DNA of 64,000 nucleotides from Ramlibacter sp. WS9 (GTDB lineage Bacteria; Pseudomonadota; Gammaproteobacteria; Burkholderiales; Burkholderiaceae_C), in contig NZ_RKMB01000015.1 in the NCBI RefSeq assembly GCF_003797765.1, positions 1-64,000 of the forward strand, written 5' to 3'. The translations under genes were made by a program, and so were the position numbers. Under the pieces are notes generated by a model that searched no databases, was not told the origin of the DNA, and saw only the letters and a list, made by a program, of their open reading frames with translations. Numbering within the stretch: the stretch's first letter is position 1; each line of letters opens with the position of its first letter. Of the stretch, positions 40,686 to 51,199 are shown in pieces.

Positions 40686-43279
40686 GTTCGTTCTCCTAAC
40701 TTCTTCAGTGCGTACAAAGCATCCAGCGCTTCACGCGGACTCAGTGCATCGGGGTTCAAGGCCGCCACGGCCGCTTCGACAGCGCTGTGTGCAGGAGCGT
40801 CGGCCGCGGGCGGCGGTGCGAACAAGTCTACCTGCTCGCGGCTCAGCGTTTGCTGGTTTTCCAAAGCCGTGAGGGCGTGGCGTGCGTGGTTGACCACGGC
40901 AGCGGGCATGCCCGCAAGCTTCGCCACCTGGATACCGTAGCTTCGGCTCGCCGGGCCGGGCTGGATCTCGTGCAGGAAAACGATGTCGGTGCCCGACTCG
41001 GCCGCACTCACATGCACGTTGACGGCGCAGTGGTGCTTCGCTGGGAATTCCGTCAACTCGAAATAGTGCGTCGCGAAAAGCGTGAAAGCCTGCGTCTTGT
41101 CGTGCAGGTGCGCGGCGATGCCCGACGCGAGTGCCAAGCCGTCGAAAGTCGACGTGCCGCGGCCGATCTCATCCATGAGCACCAGGCTCTGCGGTGTGGC
41201 CGCGTGCAGGATCTGCGCCGCTTCGGTCATCTCCAGCATGAAGGTCGATTGCGCATTGGCCAGATCGTCGGCCGCGCCGATGCGGGTGTGGATCGCATCC
41301 ATCGGGCCGAGCCGGCACGCGCTGGCCGGAACGTACGAACCCATGGCCGCCAACAGGCAGACCAGCGCGACCTGCCGCATGTACGTCGATTTGCCGCCCA
41401 TGTTGGGGCCGGTGATGACCTGCATGCGCTGCCGGGGCCCGAACCGCGTGTCGTTGGCGATGAACGTGCCCGCGGACATTTCCGCGAGCCGCGCTTCGAC
41501 GACCGGGTGGCGTCCCCGCACGATCTCGATGCCCGGCTCCTTCATGAACTGCGGGCGGCACCAGTCGAGCGTGAGCGAGCGCTCGGCAAGTGCGCACAGC
41601 GCATCGAGCGATGCCAGCGCGCGTGCCAGCCGGGTCAACGCGGGCACGAAGGGCTGCAACTGGTCCAGCAACTGCTCGTACAGCAGCTTCTCGCGCGCCA
41701 GCGCACGGTCTTGTGCCGACAGCGCCTTGTCTTCGAAGGCCTTCAGCTCGGGCGTGATGAAGCGCTCTGCATTCTTCAGCGTCTGGCGGCGTCTGTAATC
41801 GCCCGGCACCTTGTCCAGCTGCCCTTGCGTGATTTCGATGTAGAAGCCGTGCACCTTGTTGAACTGCACCCGCAAGTTGGCGATGCCGGTGCGGGCTTTC
41901 TCTCGCGTCTCCAACTCCAGCAGGAAGCCGTCGCAGTTGTCCTGGATAGCGCGCAACTCGTCGAGTTCGGCGTCCAGGCCGTTCGCGATGACGCCGCCAT
42001 CGCGCACCAGAGCGGCCGGCTCTTCCATGATCGTGCGCGCCATCAGGCCGGCGCAACCTTCAGGCGGCGACATGGCAGAAGCCAGTTCGGCGATGAGTGC
42101 CGTGTGGCCGCTAAGGCGCTGCGACACCAGGGCGGACTTCTCCAGCGACTGCCGCAGCCCGACGAGTTCGCGCGGCCGCACCTGGCGCAGCGCGATGCGT
42201 GCGGTGATGCGCTCCACATCGCTGCAGCCTTTCAGTTCGGCGCGTAACTGCTGCCACAGGCCGCCCCGCAAGGCGTCGATCGCTTCATGCCGCAAGATGG
42301 CCTGTGTGCGCTCACGGCGCGGCTCCAGCATCCAGCACTTGAGCATGCGGCTGCCCATGCCGGTCATGCAGGTGTCCAGCAGCGAGAAGAGGGTGGGCGA
42401 GTCTTCGCCGCGCAGTGTCTGCACCAGTTCCAGGTTGCGCCGGGTCGTGGTGGGCAGGTCGATCAGTTCGTCGTCGCGCTGCACCTGCAAGCTCTGTACG
42501 TGCGACAGCGCGCGGCCCTGCGTGTGCTCGGCGTAAGAGAGCAGGGCGGCCGCCGCGGCGTGGGACAGCAGCAGTTCGTCCGCGCCCCAGGCCTGCAGGG
42601 TCGCGCCATTGAGCTGCTCCAGGAGCTTGCGCAGCCCCAGGCCCGAATCGAACTGGAATTCGGGCCGTTGCGTCAGCGACACCTGCGACGCGAAGCGCAG
42701 GGCCTTCAATCGCTGCTCGAAGGCGGGTGTCACGTCGGCGCTGAACAGCAATTCGCTCGGCGAGATGCGCGCGACCCAGGTCTCCAGTTCGTCGGCCGCG
42801 CATTCGGCGAGTTGCAGCGCGCCCTGCGTGACGCTCAACCACGCCAGGCCCAGCTTGTGCCGCGATCCCTGGTGCACGGCCAGCAGCATCGCCTCGGCCT
42901 TGTCGTTCAGCAATTCGGTGTCGGTGAGCGTGCCGGGCGTCACGACGCGCACCACCTTGCGTTCGACCGGGCCCTTGGACGTGGCTACGTCGCCCACCTG
43001 CTCGCAGATGGCCACCGATTCGCCATGCTTGATGAGGCGCGCCAGGTAGCCTTCGACGGAGTGGAATGGCACGCCGGCCATCACCACCGGCTCGCCGGCG
43101 GAGTTGCCGCGGCGTGTGAGCGTGATATCGAGCAGGCGCGCGGCCTTTTCCGCGTCGCTGTAGAACAGCTCGTAGAAATCGCCCATGCGATAGAAGAGCA
43201 GCGTGTCGGGGAAGTCCGCCTTCAGCCCGAGGTACTGCTGCATCATCGGCGTGTGCGCAGAAACGTTTGGTTTTTCCAT
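40682..43279 (-). CDS. mutS: DNA mismatch repair protein MutS
   Basis: An 865-residue mismatch-binding ATPase. N-terminal mismatch recognition domain with the F-x-E motif in [15 protein letters not shown]; core and lever domains; C-terminal ABC ATPase with Walker [16 protein letters not shown], Walker [21 protein letters not shown] and the HTH end. Complete. ATG 43279 preferred over 43288. Its promoter lies in the same about 170-base gap as the AbiE operators, so the two transcripts diverge from one region. Confidence 0.97.
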   Translation of the reverse strand: MEKPNVSAHTPMMQQYLGLKADFPDTLLFYRMGDFYELFYSDAEKAARLLDITLTRRGNSAGEPVVMAGVPFHSVEGYLARLIKHGESVAICEQVGDVATSKGPVERKVVRVVTPGTLTDTELLNDKAEAMLLAVHQGSRHKLGLAWLSVTQGALQLAECAADELETWVARISPSELLFSADVTPAFEQRLKALRFASQVSLTQRPEFQFDSGLGLRKLLEQLNGATLQAWGADELLLSHAAAAALLSYAEHTQGRALSHVQSLQVQRDDELIDLPTTTRRNLELVQTLRGEDSPTLFSLLDTCMTGMGSRMLKCWMLEPRRERTQAILRHEAIDALRGGLWQQLRAELKGCSDVERITARIALRQVRPRELVGLRQSLEKSALVSQRLSGHTALIAELASAMSPPEGCAGLMARTIMEEPAALVRDGGVIANGLDAELDELRAIQDNCDGFLLELETREKARTGIANLRVQFNKVHGFYIEITQGQLDKVPGDYRRRQTLKNAERFITPELKAFEDKALSAQDRALAREKLLYEQLLDQLQPFVPALTRLARALASLDALCALAERSLTLDWCRPQFMKEPGIEIVRGRHPVVEARLAEMSAGTFIANDTRFGPRQRMQVITGPNMGGKSTYMRQVALVCLLAAMGSYVPASACRLGPMDAIHTRIGAADDLANAQSTFMLEMTEAAQILHAATPQSLVLMDEIGRGTSTFDGLALASGIAAHLHDKTQAFTLFATHYFELTEFPAKHHCAVNVHVSAAESGTDIVFLHEIQPGPASRSYGIQVAKLAGMPAAVVNHARHALTALENQQTLSREQVDLFAPPPAADAPAHSAVEAAVAALNPDALSPREALDALYALKKLGERT

Positions 43280-43376
43280 ATAAATCAACAGCTTACATTT
43301 TATGCTTCAGTTTTCTTGAGGCAAATTTGGGGCACTTTTTGCCATGTCTTGCTGAATTCCGATCAAATATGGAAGA

Positions 43377-43446
43377 TTCGCTGAACAGCGAAAGTTCGAT
43401 ATTTATCGAATATTCGCCGAAATGATATTATTCGCTGAGCAGGGAA
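43377..43446 (+). promoter_or_regulatory. four operator-like repeats at an 18-bp period
   Basis: Repeats of the form TTCG-N8-CGAA begin at 43377, 43395, 43413 and 43431, exactly 18 bases apart. Copies 1 and 2 are perfect palindromes (TTCGCTGAACAGCGAA; TTCGATATTTATCGAA), copy 4 is near-perfect (TTCGCTGAGCAGGGAA) and copy 3 is a shortened TTCGCCGAA. They end 11 bases before the AbiEi-like start codon. AbiEi antitoxins are known to repress by binding repeats at their own promoter, which this array fits. Confidence 0.8.
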
Positions 43447-43457
43447 TAAGCCGCGCC

Positions 43458-44537
43458 ATGACTGAATCAACCACCGCCGAACGCGTACTGATCGATCGGT
43501 TCCTGGATGCACTCCGGGAGCTGCCGGACGTGCGTGCCGAGATGGACGTGCGGGAGGCGGCCCCGGCGGTTCCTTACAAAGTGGATGCTCAGATCCATCT
43601 TAACGTTGCCGGCAAGCCGATTGTCCTGCTGGTCGAGGCGAAAAAGACCGCGTATCCGCGGGACGTGCGGCAAGTGCTGTGGCAATTCAAGGCGCTGCGT
43701 CAGGCTTATCCACCCGATGTCCAGTATCTGCTGGTTGCAGAGTCCCTTTCGCCGGGTGCGAAGGACTTGCTCAAGTCGGAGCGCGTTGGTTACTACGACA
43801 GCGGTGGCAGTCTGTTTCTTCCGGCCCCTGGGGCCTACGTGTACATCGACAGGCCGCCACCGAAGACCCTTGAGAAATCGGTGCGCTCATTGTTCTCAGG
43901 GCGCCGCGCGCAAGTGCTGCACGCGCTGTTGGTTCACCACCAAGACTGGTTCGGCGTCACCGAGGTGGCAGAACGGGCGCAGGTCGCGCCGTCCACCGCC
44001 TCCGATGTGCTGAGTGAGCTCGAGCGCTTCGATTGGCTCGAATCCCGTGGGCAGGGGCCGGGCAAGGAGCGCCATCTGCGGGAGCCCGGCGAGCTGCTGG
44101 ACGCGTGGACCCAGCAGCTCGCTGGCTCGCCTGCGCCGGTACTGCGCCGCCACTACGTACCTGGCCTGAAGTTTGATGCCTTGCTCCAGCGCCTGGGCCA
44201 AGTCTTCGACGTGCATCAGGCCGCCTACGCGGTGAGCTACGAGGCCGCCGCGCAGCGCTATGCACCATTCCTGTCCGGCATTTCGCAGGTGCGTACTCGG
44301 CTGTTGCCGGGAGCGGGCGCCGAGGCCGCGCTGGCAGAACTCGATGCGCGCGTCGTCACCGAGGGGGCGAACCTTGTCGTCATCGAGACGAAAACTGCGG
44401 GGGAACTGCTGTTCCGCGAGCGGGTCGATGGCGTGTGGCTGGCGAGCCCAGTGCAGGTCTACCTCGACCTGTTGCGGGGCGAAGGTCGCGCCAAGGAGAT
44501 GGCCGGGCATCTGCGCCGGGAAAGGATCGGATTTTGA
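43458..44537 (+). CDS. AbiEi-like antitoxin/transcriptional regulator
   Basis: A 359-residue protein. The N-terminal about 150 residues have a restriction-like segment (YKVDAQIHLNVAGKPIVLLV, EAKKTAYPRDVRQVLWQFKA), followed by a winged helix (WFGVTEVAERAQVAPSTASD, VLSELERFDWLESRG) and a C-terminal domain. This is the layout of the AbiEi family of type IV toxin-antitoxin regulators that I know as AbiEi_2. ATG 43458 is preferred over an upstream in-frame start. Its stop overlaps the TTG start of the next gene (TTGA), so the pair is coupled. It probably represses its own promoter through the 18-bp repeats. Confidence 0.85.
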   Translation: MTESTTAERVLIDRFLDALRELPDVRAEMDVREAAPAVPYKVDAQIHLNVAGKPIVLLVEAKKTAYPRDVRQVLWQFKALRQAYPPDVQYLLVAESLSPGAKDLLKSERVGYYDSGGSLFLPAPGAYVYIDRPPPKTLEKSVRSLFSGRRAQVLHALLVHHQDWFGVTEVAERAQVAPSTASDVLSELERFDWLESRGQGPGKERHLREPGELLDAWTQQLAGSPAPVLRRHYVPGLKFDALLQRLGQVFDVHQAAYAVSYEAAAQRYAPFLSGISQVRTRLLPGAGAEAALAELDARVVTEGANLVVIETKTAGELLFRERVDGVWLASPVQVYLDLLRGEGRAKEMAGHLRRERIGF

Positions 44538-45439
44538 CGGTCAAGCCCGCAACGCTCGACGGCTACAGCGACCAGTACACGCTCGACTGCGAACGTGTCC
44601 TCGTGACGCTGCTGCGCGGGTTGGGGCCATGGAGGGACTCGGTCTATCTGGTCGGCGGGCTCACACCACGTTATCTGGTGAAGGCTCGGCCTCCTGTCGT
44701 ACCGGCGCACGCAGGGACGATGGATGTCGACATCGTGATTGATCTGCAGATCCTGGCCAACACGGACGCCTATCACACGCTCGAAGAGAACCTGAAGAAG
44801 ATGGGCTTCGAGCGTGCCGAGAACGACAGGCAGCAAAAGCTCTCCTGGCGTTGGCAGACTCGCACTGAGCATGGGGCGCTCATGGTGCTGGAGTTTTTGG
44901 CGGATGCGCCGGACATTGCTGGAGGTCGGGTGCAGCCGTTGCCGACCAACGGGACGATCTCGGCCATCAACATCCCGCACTCGTCGATCGTGTTCGATCT
45001 GTATGAGGTCACCGAGATCGAGGCGGAACTGCTGGGCGGCGACGGGATCGCTGTCGAAAAGATCAGGCATGCCAACCTGATCAGCTTCTCATGCTTGAAG
45101 GCGTTCGCGTTCGATCAGCGTTTCGAGCGCAAGGATGCGCATGACCTGATCTATTGCCTGGAGCATGCCGCTGGAGGTGTTGATGCGGTGGCGCGGGCAT
45201 TTCGCCAAGCGCTTGAAGGCAAGCACAGCGATGTTGTGAAGAGCGCAATGGACCTGTTGCGTGCCCGATTTGCGCAGGTGGGAGAGACCGAGGGTTATCG
45301 CAAGGACGGTCCGGTCGCGGTGGCCAAGTTTGAGCTGGGCGAAGGCGATGGGCCTGAACGGCGAGAGGCGAGGGCGCTGCGCCAGCGCGAGGCCAGCGAC
45401 GTCATTGAACGACTCCTCGCGCGAATTGAGTATCAATAA
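44534..45439 (+). CDS. AbiEii-like nucleotidyltransferase toxin
   Basis: A 301-residue protein with a nucleotidyltransferase core: SVYLVGGLTPRYLV followed by the acidic pair in MDVDIVIDLQIL, then MVLEFLADAP and a Lys-rich helical C-terminus (HANLISFSCLKAFAFDQRFE, RKDAHDLIYCLEHA). This fits AbiEii-type toxins, which use NTPs to modify tRNA and stop growth during phage infection. The TTG start overlaps the upstream stop. Together with the AbiEi-like gene it forms a type IV toxin-antitoxin or abortive-infection locus inserted between mutS and the HPP gene. Confidence 0.82.
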   Translation: MTVKPATLDGYSDQYTLDCERVLVTLLRGLGPWRDSVYLVGGLTPRYLVKARPPVVPAHAGTMDVDIVIDLQILANTDAYHTLEENLKKMGFERAENDRQQKLSWRWQTRTEHGALMVLEFLADAPDIAGGRVQPLPTNGTISAINIPHSSIVFDLYEVTEIEAELLGGDGIAVEKIRHANLISFSCLKAFAFDQRFERKDAHDLIYCLEHAAGGVDAVARAFRQALEGKHSDVVKSAMDLLRARFAQVGETEGYRKDGPVAVAKFELGEGDGPERREARALRQREASDVIERLLARIEYQ

Positions 45440-45541
45440 GGTCATGTAAAACAGTTTTGCCCAAATCCGTCGGGACGGTATCCAGCAGGGCGGGCGCTCT
45501 CTGCCAGAATCGCCCCAGGTTCACACGCAGTACCGGAGCCC

Positions 45542-46723
45542 ATGTCAGCGCCTCCCGACACCTTGTTTTCTTCTGAAACGCAGGCCCGTGTGGCGCCATG
45601 GCGCGCCTGGCTTCGTGCCCTGTGGCCTGCGCCGGTGCGCGTGGACGCACGGGAACGCTGGCGCGCGATCGCTGGCGCCGCGGTCGGCATCCTGCTGGCC
45701 GGCGGGCTTTCGCACTGGGCGGCCGGCGCGGCGGGCCTGTCGCCGTGGCTGGTGGCGCCGATCGGCGCGAGCGCGGTGCTCGTCTTCGCGGTGCCGGGCA
45801 GCCCGATGGCGCAGCCTTGGGCGGTGGTGGGCGGCAACACGGTTTCCGCGCTGGTGGGCATCGCGTGCTTCCTGATGATCCCGCAGCCCGAGTTGGCTGC
45901 GGCCGCAGCTGTGGGTTTGGCCATCGCGGCGATGTTCACGTTGCGCTGCCTGCACCCGCCGGGCGGCGCGACAGCCTTGTTCGTGGTGCTGGCGCAGGCA
46001 TCGGGTTTCCAGTTCGCGGCGTTTCCGGTGCTGACCAATTCGCTCCTGCTGGTGCTGGGCGGCATCGTCTACAACTCGCTCACGGGGCGCGCCTATCCCC
46101 ACGTGCAATCGGCACCGGGGCAAACGCCGGCGCGCACCGGTACCCGCTTTACGTCCGCCGACCTCGACACGGCACTTGCGCATTTCAACCAGGTGCTGGA
46201 CGTGAGCCGCGACGACCTGGAGACGCTGCTGCATGACGCGGAGACCGCGGCCTACCAGCGCAAGCTGGGCGACCTGCGCTGCTCCGACGTGATGACGCCG
46301 GACCCGATCGCGGTGCAGTTCGGAACGCCCCTGGACGAAGCCTGGGCGCTCATGCGCAAGCACGGCATCAAGGCGTTGCCGGTGACCGATCGCGCCCGGC
46401 GCATCGCGGGCATCGTGACGGTCGCGGATTTCATGCGCCATGCCGACCTGGACCAGCACGACGGCATCGGCGAGCGTCTGCGCGGCCTGGTGAAACGGCT
46501 GGGCCTGACGCACACCGAACGGCCCGAAGTGGTGGGCCAGATCATGACGCGGAACGTGCAGGTGGCCAGCGCCGACCGTTACCTGATCGAGCTGGTGCCC
46601 GTGTTCTCGCAAGGCGGGCACCACCACATCCCCATCATTGACGCCGAAAAGCGCCTTGTGGGCATCATCACGCAATCGGACCTGGTGGGCGCGCTGTACC
46701 GCGCGGTGCAGCCCGCGGGTTGA
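45542..46723 (+). CDS. HPP-family membrane protein with CBS domains
   Basis: A 393-residue protein. The first about 185 residues form a membrane domain with the HPP signature (LRCLHPPGGATALFVVLAQA) and four to five helices. The C-terminal part has two CBS domains (CSDVMTPDPIAVQFGTPLDE; VGQIMTRNVQVASADRYLIE), which normally sense adenine nucleotides. HPP proteins have been linked to nitrite transport in plant plastids; the bacterial role is unclear. Complete and typical in length. Confidence 0.92.
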   Translation: MSAPPDTLFSSETQARVAPWRAWLRALWPAPVRVDARERWRAIAGAAVGILLAGGLSHWAAGAAGLSPWLVAPIGASAVLVFAVPGSPMAQPWAVVGGNTVSALVGIACFLMIPQPELAAAAAVGLAIAAMFTLRCLHPPGGATALFVVLAQASGFQFAAFPVLTNSLLLVLGGIVYNSLTGRAYPHVQSAPGQTPARTGTRFTSADLDTALAHFNQVLDVSRDDLETLLHDAETAAYQRKLGDLRCSDVMTPDPIAVQFGTPLDEAWALMRKHGIKALPVTDRARRIAGIVTVADFMRHADLDQHDGIGERLRGLVKRLGLTHTERPEVVGQIMTRNVQVASADRYLIELVPVFSQGGHHHIPIIDAEKRLVGIITQSDLVGALYRAVQPAG

Positions 46724-46729
46724 AGGTCG

Positions 46730-48505
46730 TCATGCGGTGTGGGCTGGGCCGAAGTCGAACGTGAACGTCGTCTGCACGCCGGGCATCGATTCGGCTTCGA
46801 CAGTGCCGCCGTGCCGCTCGATCAGGCGTTTGACGATCGACAGGCCCACGCCCGTGCCGACGAAGTTGTCGTCATCGTGCAGGCGCTGGAAGGGTGCGAA
46901 GAGCTTCTCGGCCTGGCCCGGCTCGAACCCGACGCCGTTGTCGCGCACGAAGACGCGGTTGCCGCCTGGCGTCAAAGTGCCGATCTCGATGCGTGGAGAC
47001 GGCTGGCGCGAAGAGAACTTCAGCGCGTTGCCGACCAGGTTGGCGAGCACCTGGCGTGCCAGGGTCGGGTCGGCCCGCACGACCGGCAGCTCGCCCACGA
47101 CCACCTGCGTGCCAGGGTGGTCGTGCATCATTTCCGCCAGCAGCTCGCGCACCAGTTCGCCCAGATCCACCGTACGGAAATGCATCTCCACGCGTTCGGC
47201 ACGCGAGCATTCCAGGATGTCCTCGATCATGCGGTCCATGGTGGCGGCGCCGGCCAGGATGCGGCCGAGCTTGCGCTGGCCTTCCTGCGAGAGGTTGCCG
47301 CCCTCGCTGCGCTGGAGCACGGTGGCGAAACCATTGATCGTGCGCAGTGGCCCGCGCAGATCGTGCGAAACGCTCGCGCCAAACGCTTCCAGGTCGGCCA
47401 CCGCGCGTGCCAGCGACTGGTTCTTGGCCGCAAGTTCGGCGGTGCGGTGTTCCACCAGTTCCTCCAGGCGCTGGCGGTCGGCCTCCTGCTGGGCCTGGTC
47501 GATGCGTGCAAACCGCAGGGCCTGGCGCTCACGCCGCCAGTGAGCTGTCGCGCCGGTGGCCAACAACGCGAGAAGACCCGCCACGGCGATCCATACAGTG
47601 CTGCGCCGGGCGTCGGCATAGGCCTCGCTGCGGTCGATCTTGGCGACCAGGTACCAGTCCGTGCCTGGCACCGGCCGCACGACGCCGATCACCGCCTGTC
47701 CTTTGAAGTCGATGGCTTCCACCGCGGTGCCAAACGGCACTTCGCCGCGCAGCACGCGGGCCGCGAGCAGGTTGGGCGACGAGATGGGGGCACGCGTGCG
47801 GTCCAGCGGGCCGACCAGCGCGTCACCGTCGCGGTGGATCAGGATCGATGTGGCCGTCGCGCTGGGCACCGGCCACTGGCTCAGCAGCGGCAGCAGCACC
47901 AGCCGGGGGTCGAGCCTGAGCACGACCAGGCCCCGCGCCGGCGTGCCGCTGAGCGTCAGCGGGGCCACGACATCCACCCGTGGAGCGGGCGCCACGCCGC
48001 CATGCCCGTGGAAAGCGGTGAATTGCGGCAAGTTGGTTTCGACAGCCCGCCGCGCCGCGGCCCGCAGCTCCGGCGAAGCCTGGCCCGGTTGGAGCGGTTC
48101 GCTGGCCACGATCTCGCCGCGGTTGTCCAGGATCAGCACGCTGTGGCCGCCGCTGGCCTTGTGGAAGCTGGAAAGCCGGCCCAGCAACCGGTCGCGCGCG
48201 GTGTTGTCGCCTTCGTCGCGCCACTTCACGAACATCTCGCCCAGCGGGCTGTTGCCGGCGAACCGGGCCTGCGCCATCTTCTCGCTGAGCCAGCTGCTGG
48301 CTTGCGTGGCGCGCAGTTCCGACAATGCCTCCAGGCGGGCCGATTCCTGTTCGTAGTCGAGGTTGTAGGCGGCGAGGATGGCGACCCAGACCACCGCTCC
48401 GATCACGACAGCCGCAACCGCGAGGGGCAGCGCCAGGGGCCGGATCGAAGCCGCGCCTGCCGCAGAAGGCACGGCAGCTAACCGCAGGGAGATGTCTTGG
48501 GCCAT
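46730..48505 (-). CDS. membrane sensor histidine kinase
   Basis: A 591-residue kinase: a first membrane segment (PLALPLAVAAVVIGAVVWVA), an extracytosolic dCache-like sensor of about 240 residues, a second membrane segment (STVWIAVAGLLALLATGATA), a short coiled stretch (LEELVEHRTAELAAKNQSLA), HisKA with the phospho-His in SVSHDLRGPLRTINGF, and HATPase with LVGNALKFSS and DNGVGFEPGQ. No response regulator is adjacent. Convergent with the HPP gene, 6 bases apart. Signal unknown. Confidence 0.95.
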   Translation of the reverse strand: MAQDISLRLAAVPSAAGAASIRPLALPLAVAAVVIGAVVWVAILAAYNLDYEQESARLEALSELRATQASSWLSEKMAQARFAGNSPLGEMFVKWRDEGDNTARDRLLGRLSSFHKASGGHSVLILDNRGEIVASEPLQPGQASPELRAAARRAVETNLPQFTAFHGHGGVAPAPRVDVVAPLTLSGTPARGLVVLRLDPRLVLLPLLSQWPVPSATATSILIHRDGDALVGPLDRTRAPISSPNLLAARVLRGEVPFGTAVEAIDFKGQAVIGVVRPVPGTDWYLVAKIDRSEAYADARRSTVWIAVAGLLALLATGATAHWRRERQALRFARIDQAQQEADRQRLEELVEHRTAELAAKNQSLARAVADLEAFGASVSHDLRGPLRTINGFATVLQRSEGGNLSQEGQRKLGRILAGAATMDRMIEDILECSRAERVEMHFRTVDLGELVRELLAEMMHDHPGTQVVVGELPVVRADPTLARQVLANLVGNALKFSSRQPSPRIEIGTLTPGGNRVFVRDNGVGFEPGQAEKLFAPFQRLHDDDNFVGTGVGLSIVKRLIERHGGTVEAESMPGVQTTFTFDFGPAHTA

Positions 48506-48635
48506 GCTCAGGTCCTCCTGAACCTGCGCCGGTCCGGCGTCCGTGCGTTGCGGTCGCCTGCTGCCGTCTACCAGGCAGTTGAACCGGCGTTCGAGCCCAT
48601 TCTAGGCCGCACCCCAAGCCCGGTCCAGCTGGAAA

Positions 48636-49541
48636 TCAGGCGGCCGTGTCGTCGACCTGCGCACCCGGACGGGCGTCGGGTGACACCAGGTTCAGCGTCG
48701 CCTTGCGCACAGCGGCCTTGTCGGCGGCGCTGGCGAACTTGCTGTACTTGCCGAGGATGCCGACCAGCTGGCTGTAGATCTTGGGGTTGCCCGCAACGCA
48801 TTCGCGCTGCTCCATGAAGTCGGCGTCTCCGGTGAAATTGCCGATCAGGCCGCCGGCCTCCTGCACCAGCAGCGAACCGGCGGCAACGTCCCAGGCCGAC
48901 AGACCGGTTTCGAAGAAACCGTCGGTGAAGCCGGCCGCCACATAGGCGAGATCGAGCGCGGCGGCGCCGGGGCGGCGGAGGCCCGCCGTGCGTTGCATCA
49001 CGTCGGCCATCATTTTCAGGTAGCTGTTGAAGTTGTCGCCCGGGCGGAACGGGAAGCCGGTGGAAATGAGGCACTGGCGCAGGTCGATGCGCTTGGAGAC
49101 GCGCAGGCGGCGCTCGTTCATGTAGGCGCCACGGCCCTTGGTGGCGGTGAAGAGGTCGTTGCGGCTCGGGTCGTAAATGCAGGCTTGCTCGACCTTGCCC
49201 TTCACGGCCAGCGCGATGCTGACGCAGTAGACGGGAAAGCCGTGGATGAAATTGGTGGTGCCGTCGAGCGGATCGATGATCCAGACGAAATCGGAGCCCT
49301 GGGTACCATGTGTCTTGCCCGATTCCTCGGCCCAGATCGCGTGGTGCGGATAGGCCGTGAGCAGCGTCTCGATGATCACGGCCTCTGCGGCGTGGTCCAC
49401 CTCGGTGACGAAGTCGTTCACCTGCTTTTGCGAAATGCGCACCGACTCGACGTCAAGTGCGGCCCGGTTGATGATGGCGCCGGCGGCGCGGGCGGCCTTG
49501 ATGGCCACATTGAGCATGGGATGCAGGTTGGGGGAAGTCAT
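48636..49541 (-). CDS. suhB: inositol-1-monophosphatase family protein
   Basis: A 301-residue Mg-dependent phosphatase: [13 protein letters not shown], the metal site [20 protein letters not shown], and [20 protein letters not shown]. SuhB also takes part in rRNA transcription antitermination in E. coli. ATG 49541 is the start by family alignment; the open frame upstream is non-coding. Divergent from trmJ, which is the usual Comamonadaceae arrangement. Confidence 0.95.
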   Translation of the reverse strand: MTSPNLHPMLNVAIKAARAAGAIINRAALDVESVRISQKQVNDFVTEVDHAAEAVIIETLLTAYPHHAIWAEESGKTHGTQGSDFVWIIDPLDGTTNFIHGFPVYCVSIALAVKGKVEQACIYDPSRNDLFTATKGRGAYMNERRLRVSKRIDLRQCLISTGFPFRPGDNFNSYLKMMADVMQRTAGLRRPGAAALDLAYVAAGFTDGFFETGLSAWDVAAGSLLVQEAGGLIGNFTGDADFMEQRECVAGNPKIYSQLVGILGKYSKFASAADKAAVRKATLNLVSPDARPGAQVDDTAA

Positions 49542-49664
49542 AGATGTGTTTGTGGGACAGATCTTTAGCTCTGTCCCCAACTGATTAAGGAACTGATTGG
49601 CCGGCCCCGGCGATGCGGGCGGCGACAATACCCCCATTTTACCCGGACCCCCCGTTCCAGCCCT

Positions 49665-50387
49665 GTGAAGACCCGTTTCATCCTCATCAACACGAGCCAC
49701 GCGGGTAACGTGGGCGCTGCGGCGCGCGCGCTGAAAGTGATGGGGTTCGACGACCTCGTCCTCGTGGCGCCGCGCTGGCCCGATGTACTCACGCGCGAGG
49801 AAACGCTGCAGCGCGCCAGCGGTGCCACCGACGTACTGGAGAAGGCGCGCATTGTCGCAACGCTCGACGAAGCGCTGGAGGGCGTGAGCTACCTGTGCGC
49901 CACGGCGATGACGCCGCGCGACTTCGGCCCCCCCACGGTGGCACCGCGAGAGCACTTCGCGGGCCTGGCCTCGTCACCGCACAGCGTCGGCTTCCTCTTC
50001 GGCTCCGAGCGCTTCGGCATGAGCAACGACGATGTGTATCGCTGCCACGCGGCGCTTTCGATTCCCACGGCGCCGGACTATGGCTCGCTCAACCTCGCCG
50101 CGGCGATCCAGGTGATCGCTTACGAGTGGCGCACGGCCCTGGGCGGGTTCGGCCCGCCGGCCCTGCCCGAACGCGAACTGGCTGACGCGAAGGCGGTGGC
50201 GGGCATGCTGGCGCACTGGCAGAGGTCGCTGGTGGACATCGGGTTCCTCGACCCCGCCGCGCCCAAGAAGCTGATGCCGCGCCTGAACCAGCTTTTCAAC
50301 CGGGCGCAACTGACCCCTGAGGAAATCCACATCCTGCGTGGTGTTGCCAAAGCCATGTCCGAAGCAGCCTCGGGTGTAAAACGATAG
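49665..50387 (+). CDS. trmJ: tRNA (cytidine/uridine-2'-O-)-methyltransferase TrmJ
   Basis: A 240-residue SPOUT methyltransferase that modifies position 32 of several tRNAs. Features: [20 protein letters not shown] near the N-terminus and the knot region [40 protein letters not shown]. The start is a GTG at 49665. Followed by cysE 41 bases later. Confidence 0.95.
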   Translation: MKTRFILINTSHAGNVGAAARALKVMGFDDLVLVAPRWPDVLTREETLQRASGATDVLEKARIVATLDEALEGVSYLCATAMTPRDFGPPTVAPREHFAGLASSPHSVGFLFGSERFGMSNDDVYRCHAALSIPTAPDYGSLNLAAAIQVIAYEWRTALGGFGPPALPERELADAKAVAGMLAHWQRSLVDIGFLDPAAPKKLMPRLNQLFNRAQLTPEEIHILRGVAKAMSEAASGVKR

Positions 50388-50428
50388 ACTGGCTACGCAT
50401 AAGCAAATAGCCCACAGAACGGCCTGAC

Positions 50429-51199
50429 ATGTTCACCCGCCTGCGTTCCGATATCCAGTGCATCCTCGACCGCGATCCTGCCGCGCGCAGTACGTGGGAG
50501 GTGATCACGTGTTATCCGGGCCTGCACGCCGTGGTGATGCACCGCGTGTCGCACTGGCTGTGGACTCACGGGCTGAAGTGGCTGGGCCGCTTCGTCTCCA
50601 TGGTCGCGCGGTGGTTCACGGGCATCGAGATCCACCCCGGGGCGGTGCTGGGCGAGCGGGTCTTCTTCGACCACGCCATGGGCGTGGTGGTGGGCGAGAC
50701 CGCCGAGATCGGCGACGGCTGCACGATCTACCAGGGCGTGACGCTGGGCGGCACTTCGCTCTACAAGGGTGCCAAGCGACACCCCACACTCGGCAAGAAC
50801 GTGGTGGTCAGCGCCGGTGCCAAGGTGCTGGGCGGCTTCGTCGTGGGCGATGGCGCGAAGATTGGCAGCAACGCCGTGGTCATCAAGCCGGTACCTGCGG
50901 GTGCAACGGCGGTGGGCATCCCCGCGCGCATCATTCCGTCGAAAGAGGGCACCAGTGCGGACGTGACGGGCAACCCGAAGTTCTCGGCGTATGGCATCAC
51001 GCTCGAAGACGATCCGCTCAGCCAGGCGATGAAGGGGCTGATCGACAGCGCTTCTTCGCAGGACCACCAGATCGCGTTGCTCTGGCAGGCGATCGAGAAG
51101 CTCTCGGCCACCCGCAAGGACGGTGACTGCGTGCCCGACGACGCGGCACTCAAGGAGTGTTTCGAAGCGGAGAAGCTGACGCAGCTGGTCGGCAAGTAG
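50429..51199 (+). CDS. cysE: serine O-acetyltransferase
   Basis: A 256-residue enzyme making O-acetylserine, the first step of cysteine synthesis. It has the N-terminal helical domain (SDIQCILDRDPAARSTWEVI) and the left-handed beta-helix of hexapeptide repeats (IEIHPGAVLGERVFFDHAMG, VVVGETAEIGDGCTIYQGVT). The C-terminal tail is longer than minimal versions. Complete. Convergent with the next gene, which ends at the adjacent base. Confidence 0.96.
   Translation: MFTRLRSDIQCILDRDPAARSTWEVITCYPGLHAVVMHRVSHWLWTHGLKWLGRFVSMVARWFTGIEIHPGAVLGERVFFDHAMGVVVGETAEIGDGCTIYQGVTLGGTSLYKGAKRHPTLGKNVVVSAGAKVLGGFVVGDGAKIGSNAVVIKPVPAGATAVGIPARIIPSKEGTSADVTGNPKFSAYGITLEDDPLSQAMKGLIDSASSQDHQIALLWQAIEKLSATRKDGDCVPDDAALKECFEAEKLTQLVGK

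Noticed and set aside
40787-42247. Plus-strand frame antisense to mutS
   Set aside because: mutS on the minus strand has all family motifs; this is a shadow.
43377-43446. 18-bp repeats considered as plasmid iterons or a CRISPR
   Set aside because: Too few and too short for CRISPR, no replication gene nearby, and directly upstream of an AbiEi-like start codon.
48636-49955. Extended suhB frame of 439 residues
   Set aside because: The part upstream of 49541 is antisense to trmJ and not protein-like; SuhB proteins begin near the [10 protein letters not shown] start.
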